The notes under the pieces were generated by a model that was given only the letters and a program-made list of their open reading frames with translations, searched no databases and was not told the origin of the DNA. From an uncultured Litoreibacter sp. (GTDB lineage: Bacteria > Pseudomonadota > Alphaproteobacteria > Rhodobacterales > Rhodobacteraceae), in the NCBI GenBank assembly GCA_947494435.1, contig CANLUY010000002.1, forward strand, positions 1,302,001-1,366,000: DNA of 64,000 nt. Direction: 5' to 3'. Made by a program: the position numbers and the translations under genes. The first letter of the stretch is position 1. Each line of letters opens with the position of its first letter. Shown here piece by piece: positions 1 through 9,965 of the stretch.

Positions 1-34
1 AGATCAGAGGGGCGAAAAGGATGATGGTTTCCAT
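1..34 (-). CDS. nuoL: NADH-quinone oxidoreductase subunit L (5' end only)
   Basis: Only the first eleven codons (METIILFAPLI) lie in the window; the gene continues past base 1. The start codon is six bases after the nuoK stop, which fits the usual nuoK-nuoL order. NuoL is the large antiporter-like proton-pumping subunit at the far end of the complex I membrane arm. The call rests on position and the hydrophobic N-terminus, not on any diagnostic motif. Confidence 0.75.
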   Translation of the reverse strand, partial: METIILFAPLI

Positions 35-40
35 TGTGAC

Positions 41-527
<487 letters not shown>

Positions 528-531
<4 letters not shown>

Positions 532-1001
532 TGCGCTACCTCAAACGGTGTCTTGTCGCCACGCATCGCAGGATAGGCCACAGAACAGGCGCAGAACTCA
601 TTCGAGTATGCAGCAACGGTCAGGTCGACACCCTCTTTCCGGATCAGGTCTGCAACGCGGTCAATTGTGAAGAACGCTGAAGCAGCCTCCGCCTGCCGTT
701 CGATGATGCGGAGCGCGCGCGCGGTTCGATCAATTACGTGCCGCTCCGTGATCCGTTCTTCCCAAGTCCGCAGCGACACAGCCCTTCCGGTTTTGCAATC
801 CGCAAGCCAGACGTCCTTGAACACACCTTCCTGCGCCCACCAGTCGATCCACATCACTTTGCCAGCGCCCATGTCACGGTGGTCGCCTGAGCCACCATGG
901 CTGATATGCGTCACCCGATCACACATCCCGACGGAGGCGACAAGCGGTGTCGCGGCCAGCACACCGGCCAAACAGGTTGATATGAAGCGCAGTGCATTCA
1001 C
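528..1001 (-). CDS. exported protein of unknown function inside the nuo operon
   Basis: A 157-residue protein with an N-terminal signal peptide (MNALRFISTCLAGVLAATPLVAS). The mature part holds four cysteines (GMCDRV, LADCKTG, EFCACSV), which suggests disulfides in the periplasm. The gene lies three bases after the nuoJ stop and overlaps the next small frame by four bases, so it is part of the operon. Function unknown; I recognise no domain. Confidence 0.75.
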
Positions 1002-1004
1002 CGA

Positions 1005-1619
1005 TTACAGCCCCTGACCCGGTTTGACGTTTTTCAGTTCCATCTGCTCTGCCGGATCGCGGTAGATTTGGCTGAGGATGTCTTGACGTTTGATGTCCTC
1101 GCGATGACGCAATGTCAGGACAATGGCGCCTATCATCGCAACCAGCAGGATCAGGCCTGCGGCTTGGAAGAGGTAGATGTATTTGGTGTAGATCAACTGG
1201 CCAAGCGCGGCAGTGTTCTGCGTGTCTTCCAGCGCCGGAGCTACCGCATCCCGCAGCTCAGTTGCATTCTCAGCACCTGTCCAGACGCCGAAGACCAAAG
1301 CCAATTCCATCAATAAAATAACGCCGATGAGCCCTGCAAGGGGCACGAATTTCGCCAACTCCCCGCGCAGCTCCGCGAAATCCACATCCAGCATCATTAC
1401 GACGAAGAGGAACAACACGGCGACCGCGCCAACATAGACGATGATCATCAGCATCGCGACGAATTCAGCGCCCAGAAGCACGAAAAGCCCCGCCGAAGAG
1501 AGGAAGGCGAGGATCAGCCACAGCACCGAATGCACCGGGTTCCGAGAAACCACGACGAACAACCCGGCGGTGACCACCGTGATCGCGAACAGGTAGAATG
1601 CAAAATCTGCAAATCCCAT
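1005..1619 (-). CDS. nuoJ: NADH-quinone oxidoreductase subunit J
   Basis: A 204-residue integral membrane protein with five predicted helices and the NuoJ-type central segment ([20 protein letters not shown]). NuoJ is a core membrane subunit of complex I next to NuoK, near the quinone site. The start codon overlaps the stop of the preceding CMD-family gene, so the two are likely translationally coupled. Length and family features are normal. Confidence 0.97.
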   Translation of the reverse strand: MGFADFAFYLFAITVVTAGLFVVVSRNPVHSVLWLILAFLSSAGLFVLLGAEFVAMLMIIVYVGAVAVLFLFVVMMLDVDFAELRGELAKFVPLAGLIGVILLMELALVFGVWTGAENATELRDAVAPALEDTQNTAALGQLIYTKYIYLFQAAGLILLVAMIGAIVLTLRHREDIKRQDILSQIYRDPAEQMELKNVKPGQGL

Positions 1620-2020
1620 CAGTCTTCCTTCTCTGCGTCCAGCACCTCTGTCGCAAGCTCCATCGCTTTCGACATGGCAGGCACCCCGCCAAACATCGCG
1701 GCTTGGCCAATTGTTTCGGCAATCTCTTGTTTTGTCGCACCTGCTTCGACCAGATGGCGCACAGTCAATCTGATCTGCGCTTCGCCTTGCGCACCTTGAA
1801 TTGTTAGTCCTGTCAATGTCAGCAGCAGTCGTGTTTTCGCGTCCAACCCATCGGGCGAGATACCCTTGCCCATGAACTGCTCCATCACCTCAGCAGACAT
1901 AGTGGGCATCATGTTCTCAAAGCCTTTCGGCGTGAAAGCCTCAAGCGCAGGGTTCATGGATTTCGCCATGTCCTGGCCCATCTTCAACATGGCTTCAAAA
2001 GGGTTTGTTGGATCGCTCAT
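1619..2020 (-). CDS. carboxymuconolactone-decarboxylase-family protein
   Basis: A 133-residue, mostly helical protein. Its second half ([18 protein letters not shown], then [26 protein letters not shown] split over two helices) matches the CMD/AhpD-like fold: a helix pair followed by a G-A-T-K-Q-E-I turn. The redox CxxC of AhpD is absent; there is no cysteine at all, so peroxidase-type chemistry is not supported. It overlaps nuoI by four bases upstream and nuoJ downstream, so it is part of the nuo transcript. Its role next to complex I is unknown. Confidence 0.8.
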   Translation of the reverse strand: MSDPTNPFEAMLKMGQDMAKSMNPALEAFTPKGFENMMPTMSAEVMEQFMGKGISPDGLDAKTRLLLTLTGLTIQGAQGEAQIRLTVRHLVEAGATKQEIAETIGQAAMFGGVPAMSKAMELATEVLDAEKED

Positions 2021-2508
2021 CTGTAGGGTGCATCCATTTCAAGGTTACGGGCAATTTCGGCTTCCCAACGGTCACCATTGGCGAGCAGCTTGTCCTTGTC
2101 GTAGAACAGCTCCTCGCGCGTCTCCGTCGCAAATTCGAAATTCGGACCTTCGACAATCGCATCGACCGGGCAGGCTTCCTGGCAGAAGCCGCAATAGATG
2201 CATTTTGTCATGTCGATATCGTAGCGCGTCGTCCGGCGGGAGCCGTCATCGCGAGGTTCTGCGTCAATCGTGATCGCTTGCGCTGGGCAAACGGCCTCGC
2301 AAAGCTTGCAAGCGATGCAGCGTTCTTCCCCGTTTGGATAGCGGCGTAGCGCGTGTTCACCGCGGAAGCGTGGGGAAAGCGGACCTTTCTCATGCGGATA
2401 GTTCAACGTGGCTTTCGGTGCGAAGAAATACTTCAGGCCAAGCTTGAACCCTTTGAAGATGTCAAAGAGCAGGAAGTATTTTGCCTTTCGTGTCAGCGAG
2501 GTAGCCAT
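2017..2508 (-). CDS. nuoI: NADH-quinone oxidoreductase subunit I
   Basis: A 163-residue protein with two ferredoxin-type motifs: C64, C67, C70, C74 and C103, C106, C109, C113. In the family these bind the two [4Fe-4S] clusters N6a and N6b that pass electrons toward NuoB. The amphipathic N-terminal segment ([19 protein letters not shown]) is the usual membrane-contact region. Size is typical of alphaproteobacterial and mitochondrial homologues. The gene follows nuoH by three bases. Confidence 0.98.
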   Translation of the reverse strand: MATSLTRKAKYFLLFDIFKGFKLGLKYFFAPKATLNYPHEKGPLSPRFRGEHALRRYPNGEERCIACKLCEAVCPAQAITIDAEPRDDGSRRTTRYDIDMTKCIYCGFCQEACPVDAIVEGPNFEFATETREELFYDKDKLLANGDRWEAEIARNLEMDAPYR

Positions 2509-2511
2509 GGT

Positions 2512-3549
2512 TTAGCCTCCTACAGCCCAGCGGGCATATGTGCCGCCAAAGGCTCCGAATTGAGCGAAGAATGCGACGATTACGACCCATGCGAGCGACA
2601 ACGGCAGGAAGACTTTCCAGCCCAGACGCATCAATTGGTCGTAGCGGTAGCGTGGCACGATGGCTTTCACCATCGCGAAGAGGAAGAAGAAGAACGCCAT
2701 TTTGGCAACCATCCACAGCGCGCCATCTGGCAGGCCGGGGATCGGGGACAGCCAGCCGCCAAAGAAGAGCAGCGTAATCAGGGCACACATCAAGAAGATC
2801 GCGATGTATTCACCGGCCATGAACAGAAGGAACGGGGTCGAAGAGTATTCTACTTGGTAGCCCGCAACCAGTTCTGATTCTGCTTCCGGCAGGTCAAAGG
2901 GCGGACGGTTCGTCTCGGCCAAGGCCGAGATGAAAAATAAGAAAACCATCGGCAGGTGCGGCAACCAGTACCAACTGAAGAAGCCGTAAGAGCCGTCTTG
3001 CGCCCGTACAATGTCGCCAAAATTCAGCGAGCCGGTGGAGATGATAATGCCGATGATGATCAGACCGATCGAGACCTCATAAGAGATCATCTGCGCAGCA
3101 GACCTAAGCGAACCGAGAAACGGATACTTTGAATTAGAGGCCCACCCACCCATAATCACGCCGTAGACTTCTAGCGAGCCAATCGCGAAGACATAAAGGA
3201 TCGCAACATTCAGATCGGCCAGAACCCAAGTGTCGTTAAACGGGATCACAGCCCATGAAATAAGGGCAAGAACGAAGGCCAGCATCGGTGCGAGCATGAA
3301 CACCGTCTTGTCGGCACCGGCCGGAATGACGATCTCTTTGACCACATATTTCAGCGCATCGGCGACGGTTTGCAGCAGGCCCCAGGCACCTACAACGTTC
3401 GGGCCGCGGCGCATCTGGACAGCGGCCCATATCTTGCGGTCGCCATAAACGAGGAACAACAGCGACACCATCACGAAGCCGACAACCGCAAGGCATTGGG
3501 CCACGATGATCAGGGCGATCCCCGGTCCGGTTGTTAAGAATTCAGCCAT
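2512..3549 (-). CDS. nuoH: NADH-quinone oxidoreductase subunit H
   Basis: A 345-residue membrane protein with about eight helices, forming the membrane anchor that shapes the quinone channel. Recognisable family segments are [18 protein letters not shown] near the N-terminus and [20 protein letters not shown] in the charged loop. The open frame extends further upstream, but the start at 3549 ([10 protein letters not shown]) is chosen because it gives the normal length and leaves seven bases after the preceding lipoprotein gene. Confidence 0.97.
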   Translation of the reverse strand: MAEFLTTGPGIALIIVAQCLAVVGFVMVSLLFLVYGDRKIWAAVQMRRGPNVVGAWGLLQTVADALKYVVKEIVIPAGADKTVFMLAPMLAFVLALISWAVIPFNDTWVLADLNVAILYVFAIGSLEVYGVIMGGWASNSKYPFLGSLRSAAQMISYEVSIGLIIIGIIISTGSLNFGDIVRAQDGSYGFFSWYWLPHLPMVFLFFISALAETNRPPFDLPEAESELVAGYQVEYSSTPFLLFMAGEYIAIFLMCALITLLFFGGWLSPIPGLPDGALWMVAKMAFFFFLFAMVKAIVPRYRYDQLMRLGWKVFLPLSLAWVVIVAFFAQFGAFGGTYARWAVGG

Positions 3550-3556
3550 GCGTCCC

Positions 3557-3955
3557 TCATACTGTCGGAATACCGTTTTCGGTACATTCTTCGACCACCA
3601 CTTCGGCGTCGATGGTTTGGAGTCCCTCGGGCAAAGCAGCCGAGATGGTGTAAACCGCATCCGCAGCCCAAATGCCACCCCGTTCCTGCACATTTGTACG
3701 CACATGGCGTGCAAATCCGAAGCCGCGGATCAAGGCATACTGCGCCGCAGCACATTTGCCGTAATCCGCAACGTCAGCGTTTGTGCGCGCACCGGTCATC
3801 CGGACAAGAAAACTAACGATATCATCGTCAAGTTTGCGGGTCTCGATGCCCAGATATTCGGGCGCAAAATAGTCCTGCGTCGGATCGCTCGCCTCGCACG
3901 CCGTCAGGCTGGCCAAGGCCAGTCCTGTGACAGCGATATGAAACGGTTTGCTCAT
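3557..3955 (-). CDS. putative lipoprotein between nuoG and nuoH
   Basis: About 132 residues. The N-terminus has a signal peptide ending in a lipobox (LASLTAC), so the protein is likely lipid-anchored in the envelope. Two further cysteines remain in the mature part (YGKCAAAQ and VVEEC). The ATG at 3955 overlaps the nuoG stop as ATGA; a GTG one codon earlier is also possible. Function unknown. Two other small lipoproteins lie in the same operon at 6854 and 7195. Confidence 0.75.
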   Translation of the reverse strand: MSKPFHIAVTGLALASLTACEASDPTQDYFAPEYLGIETRKLDDDIVSFLVRMTGARTNADVADYGKCAAAQYALIRGFGFARHVRTNVQERGGIWAADAVYTISAALPEGLQTIDAEVVVEECTENGIPTV

Positions 3956-5973
3956 CACTCAGCCGCGATCTTTTCACCTGCACGCGCTTTGGCATTGGCA
4001 GAGAGCTCCGCCATCAGCTCGGATGCACGAGCGATGGGGTTTGACAAATAGAAATCAGCAATCGCGTTTTTGAAGGCCGCTTTGCCAAGTTTCTTGGTTT
4101 TTAATGGCGTCAGTTCGTTTTCAGGAACTTCGTCGATCATCGCCAGATGCGGAACCGCTTCGATCATCTGTGTTCGCAACTGTGCAATGCTGTCGAATGG
4201 AAGTGTCTGACCAAGCTCCGCCGAAAGCGCGCGTAGGATCGCCCAGTTCTCTTTGGCCTCACCGGGCGGGAACCCTGCTCTCAGCGCCAATTGAGGGCGT
4301 CCTTCGGTGTTTACGAAGACGCCGTTTTCCTCGGTGTAAGCTGCGCTGGGCAAAATGATATCTGCGCGATGCGCACCGCGATCACCGTGGCTACCTTGAT
4401 AAATGACCATCGGACCAGCCGCGATATCAATTTCGTCGGCACCCATGTTGTATATCACGTCCGCATCTTCAGTGGCGGCTTTTATACCGCCATCGGTCAC
4501 AGCACCTACATCCATGGCACCAGCGCGCGCAGCTGCGGAGTGCAGGACCAGAAGTTTGGAACCCGAATCCTCAGCCAACTGCAGCGCCATGGCCAAAACG
4601 GCTTCGCCATCAGCCTCCCGCAAAGCGCCCTGCCCAACAATTACAATCGTGCGCTTGTCTTTTGCAGCGCCAATTTTCTGCGTCGCAATTTTTTCTAATG
4701 CTGCACGATCTGTTCCGACATGGACATAATCGTACGTCAAATCGACGGCTTCGCCGACGAGTCCAACAACGCATCCTTTTGTCCACGCCTTCCGGATACG
4801 TGCATTCAGGACAGGAGCTTCAACGGCAGGGTTTGAACCGATAATCTGGATCATCTCAGCGTTGTCGATGTCTTCGATCGTTGCGTTCCCAACGTAGGCA
4901 CCTCGGTTACCGGCGGGCAGTTTGGCATTGTCAGTCCGGCATTCGACGTTGCCACCCATGCCTTCGATCATAGTTTTTAGCGCATAAGCGGCCTCGGTCG
5001 GAGCCAGGTCTCCAACCAATCCGGCAACTTTCTTGTCTTTCATTGCTGCGGCAGCTGCAGACAAGGCCTCTGGCCATGACGCTTTGCGCAACTTGCCATT
5101 CTCACGAATGTAAGGTGTGTCCAGACGTTGGCGCCGCAGGCCATCCCAGACGAACCGGGTTTTGTCCGAAATCCATTCCTCGTTCACACCGTCGTGGTTG
5201 CGCGGCAGGAAGCGCATGACTTCGCGGCCTTTCGTATCTACTCGAATGTTGGAACCTAACGCATCCATGACGTCGATGGATTCAGTCTTTGTCAGTTCCC
5301 AAGGACGCGCCGTGAACGCATAGGGTTTTGAGACCAGCGCGCCGACAGGACAAAGATCAATGATGTTGCCTTGCAGGTTCGAGTCGAGCGTTTCGCCCAG
5401 ATAGGAGGTAATCTCCGCATCTTCACCACGACCGGTCTGGCCCATTTGCGTGATGCCAGCGACCTCAGAAGTAAACCGCACGCAGCGGGTGCAGGAGATA
5501 CAACGGGTCATATGGGTTTCGACGAGTGGCCCCAAATCAAGGTCGGTAGAGGCGCGTTTGGGCTCGCGGAACCTTGAGAAGTCCACGCCGTAAGCCATTG
5601 CTTGATCTTGCAAATCACACTCACCGCCCTGATCGCAGATCGGGCAATCCAGCGGGTGGTTGATCAGCAGAAACTCCATCACGCCTTCGCGCGCTTTCTT
5701 CACCATCGGGGAGTTCGTCTTGACCACAGGTGGTTGACCTTCTGGACCGGGGCGCAAGTCGCGCACCTGCATCGCGCAAGACGCGGCAGGCTTTGGCGGG
5801 CCTCCGACGACTTCGACTAGACACATCCGGCAATTGCCTGCGATGGTCAGACGCTCATGATAACAGAACCGCGGCACCTCGATACCGGCCTGCTCGCAGG
5901 CTTGGATCAGGGTCATCGCCCCGTCGACTTCAACCTCGTTGTCATCGATGATGATCTTGCGTAGGTCGCTCAT
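3955..5973 (-). CDS. nuoG: NADH-quinone oxidoreductase subunit G
   Basis: A 672-residue iron-sulfur subunit of the complex I NADH arm. The N-terminal [2Fe-2S] ligands are C37, C48, C51 and C66. The N5 cluster ligands are H106, C110, C113 and C119. A third set (C158, C161, C164, C208) binds N4. The rest is a degenerate molybdopterin-oxidoreductase-like domain. The length matches the mitochondrial NDUFS1 type rather than the roughly 900-residue enterobacterial form. It follows the DUF3291 gene by three bases. Confidence 0.98.
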   Translation of the reverse strand: MSDLRKIIIDDNEVEVDGAMTLIQACEQAGIEVPRFCYHERLTIAGNCRMCLVEVVGGPPKPAASCAMQVRDLRPGPEGQPPVVKTNSPMVKKAREGVMEFLLINHPLDCPICDQGGECDLQDQAMAYGVDFSRFREPKRASTDLDLGPLVETHMTRCISCTRCVRFTSEVAGITQMGQTGRGEDAEITSYLGETLDSNLQGNIIDLCPVGALVSKPYAFTARPWELTKTESIDVMDALGSNIRVDTKGREVMRFLPRNHDGVNEEWISDKTRFVWDGLRRQRLDTPYIRENGKLRKASWPEALSAAAAAMKDKKVAGLVGDLAPTEAAYALKTMIEGMGGNVECRTDNAKLPAGNRGAYVGNATIEDIDNAEMIQIIGSNPAVEAPVLNARIRKAWTKGCVVGLVGEAVDLTYDYVHVGTDRAALEKIATQKIGAAKDKRTIVIVGQGALREADGEAVLAMALQLAEDSGSKLLVLHSAAARAGAMDVGAVTDGGIKAATEDADVIYNMGADEIDIAAGPMVIYQGSHGDRGAHRADIILPSAAYTEENGVFVNTEGRPQLALRAGFPPGEAKENWAILRALSAELGQTLPFDSIAQLRTQMIEAVPHLAMIDEVPENELTPLKTKKLGKAAFKNAIADFYLSNPIARASELMAELSANAKARAGEKIAAE

Positions 5974-5976
5974 GCG

Positions 5977-6462
5977 TTACTCCGCTGCAACTTGGCAACC
6001 ATGGGTCTTCCACATGGTCGCGTCTTTCAAAAAATTCCAACCGAACGCATCAGGGCTGTCGCCCCTTGTGTTCAGCATCTCAAGCCGTTCAAGCGCTTCT
6101 TCGAGTGTTGGTTTATGCCCTTCAGGCACCCACCACATGACAAAATGCATCTTGCCAAGCACTTCGAACCACTCCGCCCGTTTGTCGTAGAATTGCTTGT
6201 GAACAGTGCCCCAAACAAAAGTCTCTAGGCTGGCCGCATCTTCCCAAAGCGTCAGGTTCGGCACCAACAGTTCATCGCCATCTATCGCGTGGTCTGTCGC
6301 ACCGGGCCCGCCAGAGCCTTCAAGCATCCAAACAAAACCGGGCATCCGTTTGCCCAACCCATTAATGCGTTCAATGTTGTCTATGAATTCGGCAACACGC
6401 GGGTCCCCGACTGGGGCTACCAAGCGTCCAATATTCAACTCTGCAAGGTGATGCCCTTTCAT
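5977..6462 (-). CDS. DUF3291 domain protein
   Basis: A 161-residue soluble protein with no signal peptide. It opens HLAELNIGRL and carries NLTLWEDAASLETFVWG, MHFVMWWVPEGHKPTLEEA and WNFLKDATMW, the pattern I associate with DUF3291, a family resembling ferredoxin-like monooxygenase/EthD folds. The biochemical role is not known to me. Its start overlaps the stop of the preceding DUF5333-like gene by four bases (ATGA), so it is co-translated within the nuo operon. Confidence 0.8.
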   Translation of the reverse strand: MKGHHLAELNIGRLVAPVGDPRVAEFIDNIERINGLGKRMPGFVWMLEGSGGPGATDHAIDGDELLVPNLTLWEDAASLETFVWGTVHKQFYDKRAEWFEVLGKMHFVMWWVPEGHKPTLEEALERLEMLNTRGDSPDAFGWNFLKDATMWKTHGCQVAAE

Positions 6463-6857
6463 TGTGACACCTCCACCAACAGATTGCCGATATCCGTTTG
6501 CGCCTTGATCTCTTTCAAACCGGCCGCGCAGACTTGGGCTGAGTTGGCCCCTTCAAGGTTGTGTTTGTCCATAAACCGGCGCTGTAGCGCAAACAGCTGG
6601 TCAGAGAAATCTACCATTTCAGAAACGGGATCAGCGTCGTCAAACCCGTCCTCACTGAGCCACGCCATCACATTCTCTGACATTGACTGCGCGACCGCCG
6701 GGTTGATGCTAAGTTTTGGACAGTTCACCGCAATGGCCTGCGCCACATCCGTCGAAATGATTGCACCAACGAAATAATCCGGCGCAGGACGCAGCTCGGC
6801 CGAAGCCGATGTCGCAAGGAGCATTGTTGCTAAAACATATGCCGAAAACCGGATCAT
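6459..6857 (-). CDS. exported protein, DUF5333-like
   Basis: A 132-residue protein with a signal peptide (cleavage near ATSASA). The mature part is helical with two cysteines (VNCPKLS and QVCAAGL). From memory it resembles DUF5333, a small exported family restricted to Rhodobacterales, but I cannot confirm this without a profile search. It overlaps its neighbours on both sides by four bases, so it lies in a tightly coupled block between nuoF and nuoG. Function unknown. Confidence 0.65.
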   Translation of the reverse strand: MIRFSAYVLATMLLATSASAELRPAPDYFVGAIISTDVAQAIAVNCPKLSINPAVAQSMSENVMAWLSEDGFDDADPVSEMVDFSDQLFALQRRFMDKHNLEGANSAQVCAAGLKEIKAQTDIGNLLVEVSQ

Positions 6858-7195
6858 ATCGCGGTACAGGTCCCGTTAAAAACCAGCTTGTCGCCGTCTT
6901 GGGTGAAGGCCCAGTCGTTTGAGACCGCACTCATTTGCCAGTCAGCGTCAGAGCCACCAAAATTGAGGAGACAATACTTAGTGGCCTCAAACCGCACGCT
7001 TTCACGGACCTGATCAAGTCCCGAGCCTTTGTGGACGACTGCGACCGAAAACGCACGGTCTTCCCCTTTGCTCAGCTTCGCTTTGAAGGGCAACGTCGTT
7101 TGAGACTCTGCCCGTTTCGATGCGTTGCCAAGACCAAGCCTGCCACATGACGCGACACAGAGTGCAATGGATATGATCAACAGACCGCGAAGCAT
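6854..7195 (-). CDS. putative lipoprotein between nuoF and nuoG
   Basis: A 113-residue protein with a short signal peptide ending in a lipobox (VASC, Cys17). The mature part has two cysteines (KYCLLNFG and NGTCTAI at the C-terminus), the same plan as the lipoproteins at 7195 and 3557. Start and stop overlap the neighbouring frames by one and four bases. Its place between nuoF and nuoG suggests an envelope role tied to complex I expression or assembly, but that is only inference. Confidence 0.7.
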   Translation of the reverse strand: MLRGLLIISIALCVASCGRLGLGNASKRAESQTTLPFKAKLSKGEDRAFSVAVVHKGSGLDQVRESVRFEATKYCLLNFGGSDADWQMSAVSNDWAFTQDGDKLVFNGTCTAI

Positions 7196-7542
7196 CAGGA
7201 CTTTAATCCACTTCCATCAATCACTTCATCGCTAGTCAGAACACCAACGCAGAAGATATTTACAGTCAGAAGACCGTCCGCGCGTTTCCGTGTGTCGGGG
7301 ATACCACCCTCGCCTTCACGGCAGGCAATTTTCATGGCTTCAGCCACAGCGCGGCCCTCGTCTTCCAACGCAATTGCGCCACCGTCCTTGTAGCGCATCG
7401 TCACACGGGTTGTGTCAGCGGCGCGAACTGCTTGTGTAATTTCAATGGGTGGCCCTTTGGGTTCTTCCGGTTTCTCGGAAAAACCAGTTGGCTCGCAAGC
7501 CGTCAATGCCAGCAACGCTGCCGGGACAATCACAAAACGCAT
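7195..7542 (-). CDS. putative lipoprotein directly downstream of nuoF
   Basis: The start at 7542 (MRFVIVPAALLALTAC) gives a proper signal peptide with lipobox LTAC and sits four bases after the nuoF stop; the longer open frame upstream would destroy the signal. The product is about 115 residues, with two later cysteines (KIACREGE and NIFCVGV). Function unknown. It overlaps the next lipoprotein gene by a single base. Confidence 0.75.
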   Translation of the reverse strand: MRFVIVPAALLALTACEPTGFSEKPEEPKGPPIEITQAVRAADTTRVTMRYKDGGAIALEDEGRAVAEAMKIACREGEGGIPDTRKRADGLLTVNIFCVGVLTSDEVIDGSGLKS

Positions 7543-7546
7543 AGAC

Positions 7547-8845
7547 TTACTCCGCTGCGACGGCCGAAGGACCGCCTGTTCTTTTATGTGCAATCCGATC
7601 TTCGATTTCATCGCGGAAATTGCGGATCAAACCTTGGATAGGCCAGGCTGCCGCATCACCAAGCGCGCAGATCGTATGGCCTTCAACTTGCTTCGTGACA
7701 TCGAGCAGCATGTCGATCTCCGCGACATCGGCGTCGCCTTTAACCAAACGCTCCATCACCCGCATCATCCAGCCTGTACCTTCGCGACACGGGGTGCATT
7801 GGCCGCAACTTTCGTGCTTGTAGAATTTCGCAAGACGCCAAATTGCTTTGATGATGTCGGTATCTTTGTCCATCACGATGACCGCAGCGGTTCCCAGACC
7901 GGACTGCAAATCATTTCGTAGATAGTCAAAATCCATGATGGCGTCTTTCATGTTTTCGCCACGCACACAGGGCACAGAGGAGCCACCTGGGATAACCGCT
8001 TTTAGATTATCCCATCCACCACGAATACCACCGCAATGCTTCTCGATCAGCTCTTCAAAACTGATCGACATTGCTTCTTCAACAACACATGGGTTGTTCA
8101 CGTGACCTGAGATTGCAAACAGCTTGGTGCCGGTGTTGTTCGGGCGCCCGAAAGAGCTGAACCACTCCCCACCGCGCCGCAGGATCGTTGGAACGACGGC
8201 GATGGATTCCACATTGTTCACTGTTGTCGGACAGCCATACAGCCCAGCGCCAGCTGGAAACGGAGGTTTCATCCGGGGCATTCCCTTTTTGCCTTCGAGG
8301 CTTTCAAGGAGTGCCGTTTCCTCACCGCAGATATACGCACCAGCGCCGTGGTGCAGGTAAATATCAAAATCCCAGCCGGATTTTGCGGCATTCGGACCAA
8401 CGAGGCCCGCGTCGTAGCATTCGTCAATGGCGGCCTGCAGGGCTTCCTTTTCGCGGATATACTCACCGCGAATGTAAATGTAGCAAGCGTTGGCATTCAT
8501 GGCGAAAGAGGCGATCAGGCACCCCTCGATCAGCGTGTGAGGGTCATGACGCATGATCTCACGGTCTTTGCAGGTGCCCGGCTCGGATTCGTCCGCATTG
8601 ACGACCAAATAAGATGGACGGCCATCGCTCTCCTTCGGCATGAAAGACCATTTCAGGCCAGTCGGAAAACCAGCCCCACCGCGACCACGCAGACCGGAAG
8701 CTTTCATCTCTTCGATAATTTTGTCGCGACCGCGCTTAATGATTTTAGCTGTGCCATCCCAATGCCCGCGCGCTTTCGCGCCCTTCAGAGTGCGATCATG
8801 CATCCCGTAGAGATTGGTAAAGATCCGGTCTTTATCTGCGAGCAT
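7547..8845 (-). CDS. nuoF: NADH-quinone oxidoreductase subunit F
   Basis: A 432-residue flavoprotein subunit that takes the hydride from NADH onto FMN. The glycine-rich FMN/NADH region ([13 protein letters not shown]), the [14 protein letters not shown] segment and the N3 [4Fe-4S] ligands (CGQCTPC, then the Cys of TICALGD) are all present. The frame is open further upstream, but that extension overlaps the DUF5337-like gene; the start at 8845 ([14 protein letters not shown]) matches the family N-terminus. Confidence 0.98.
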   Translation of the reverse strand: MLADKDRIFTNLYGMHDRTLKGAKARGHWDGTAKIIKRGRDKIIEEMKASGLRGRGGAGFPTGLKWSFMPKESDGRPSYLVVNADESEPGTCKDREIMRHDPHTLIEGCLIASFAMNANACYIYIRGEYIREKEALQAAIDECYDAGLVGPNAAKSGWDFDIYLHHGAGAYICGEETALLESLEGKKGMPRMKPPFPAGAGLYGCPTTVNNVESIAVVPTILRRGGEWFSSFGRPNNTGTKLFAISGHVNNPCVVEEAMSISFEELIEKHCGGIRGGWDNLKAVIPGGSSVPCVRGENMKDAIMDFDYLRNDLQSGLGTAAVIVMDKDTDIIKAIWRLAKFYKHESCGQCTPCREGTGWMMRVMERLVKGDADVAEIDMLLDVTKQVEGHTICALGDAAAWPIQGLIRNFRDEIEDRIAHKRTGGPSAVAAE

Positions 8846-8862
8846 CCTGTCTCGTCCCTTAG

Positions 8863-9081
8863 CTAGTTCTGGCGGGATCGCCAGATCAAAAATGCGCGTA
8901 TCAGCGCCCATCCAAATACGGCCAACGCCGCAAGATCGAAAAACGCCATGGCCCTGTTGGACCAGTTGAGTTGCGCTCCGATCAACTGGACCCCGATATA
9001 AGCGATGGCTGCGCCTGCGATCAGCAGCGCAAGCCGCCGCCCGATGCCTGCAAACCCACTTTGATTACCGGAGTCCCGCAT
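8863..9081 (-). CDS. small two-helix membrane protein, DUF5337-like
   Basis: A 72-residue protein with two transmembrane helices (about 14-33 and 43-63), a short basic C-terminus (IWRSRQN) and little else. It resembles DUF5337, a small Rhodobacterales membrane family that I recall from nuo operons; a profile search would settle this. It lies 17 bases before the chosen nuoF start. A complex I accessory or assembly factor is possible but unproven. Confidence 0.7.
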   Translation of the reverse strand: MRDSGNQSGFAGIGRRLALLIAGAAIAYIGVQLIGAQLNWSNRAMAFFDLAALAVFGWALIRAFLIWRSRQN

Positions 9082-9106
9082 AGTTTATGTTTTCCTCGAC
9101 GTCAGC

Positions 9107-9934
9107 TTAGTAAACATCGCCCTTTTTCACGCGGTTCGAGAATTCTGTCGCGCCGCCTTTGGCGAGGGTTTTGCATTGCTTGACCCAATCATCGCGCTCG
9201 ATACGACCTTTGAACTTGAGGCGCTCATCCACCCAAGCGATCTCTTTCTTGCGCCAACCAGCGATCTGGTCAAAGTGATAAAACCCAAGTTCATTTAGGG
9301 TTTTCTCAAGACCTGGACCTACGCCTTTGATCTGCTTGAGATCATCCGCCCCACCATCGCGTGCTTTGCTCAGCAATGGGGGTTGGCCATCTTTTGCAAC
9401 CGGAGCTGCCTTCGCTTTCACAGCGGACTTTGCTGCTGGTTTCTTAGCCGCCGGTTTTTTATCAGCTGCCTTCTTTGCTGCTGGTTTTTTCGCAGCAGGC
9501 TTGTCTTCGGCTTCGTACTTCCACTCACCCTTTTTCTCGGACAGCTCTGCTTCACCTGCCAAAAATTTAGACGGTTGCACCGATGCACTTGTAGACGCCG
9601 CTGCAGTTGTTGTTGCAGTCGCTGTATTTGCCGCGGCGGCTGGTGTTGAAGATGTTGTGGGCGCGGCGGCTTTTGGCTTCGCATCAGCCGCTGTCGGGGC
9701 GGACCCGGGACCAACACCTGCGGAACCAGGCTCAACCAAGCCAGTGCTGTTGCTGCAAAAGACTATCGGAAACACGACCGCGCCAACCGCTGCAATAACG
9801 CCGCCAAGCATCAATGAGGAAAGAACACTCCAATCGATGACAAGCCACAAAAGCAGGAAGGCAATCAAGCCAATTGCACCCCCAATGATCATGCACCACA
9901 TTGCGCATGACGTTTTTGACCCAGCATGGTTCAT
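9107..9934 (-). CDS. membrane-anchored protein with Lys/Ala-rich linker and NuoE-type C-terminal domain
   Basis: A 275-residue protein in three parts. Residues about 10-60 form two membrane helices. A long Ala/Lys/Pro/Thr-rich low-complexity linker follows, with repeated AAKKPAAKK-like units. The last 80 residues or so form a helix-hairpin-helix-like domain (IKGVGPGLEKTLNELG, then DDWVKQCKTLAKGG). That final domain is nearly the same as the C-terminal tail of NuoE encoded immediately upstream. Function unknown; a tether or supernumerary subunit of complex I is a reasonable hypothesis. Confidence 0.8.
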   Translation of the reverse strand: MNHAGSKTSCAMWCMIIGGAIGLIAFLLLWLVIDWSVLSSLMLGGVIAAVGAVVFPIVFCSNSTGLVEPGSAGVGPGSAPTAADAKPKAAAPTTSSTPAAAANTATATTTAAASTSASVQPSKFLAGEAELSEKKGEWKYEAEDKPAAKKPAAKKAADKKPAAKKPAAKSAVKAKAAPVAKDGQPPLLSKARDGGADDLKQIKGVGPGLEKTLNELGFYHFDQIAGWRKKEIAWVDERLKFKGRIERDDWVKQCKTLAKGGATEFSNRVKKGDVY

Positions 9935-9965
9935 AGTAATCCTCCCTATCCGCTAGTTCTTAGCA

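Noticed and set aside
9327-9956. 209-residue plus-strand Ala/Phe-rich frame
   Set aside because: It is the complement of the Lys/Ala-rich linker of the 9107 protein; the low-complexity codons produce a long false frame.
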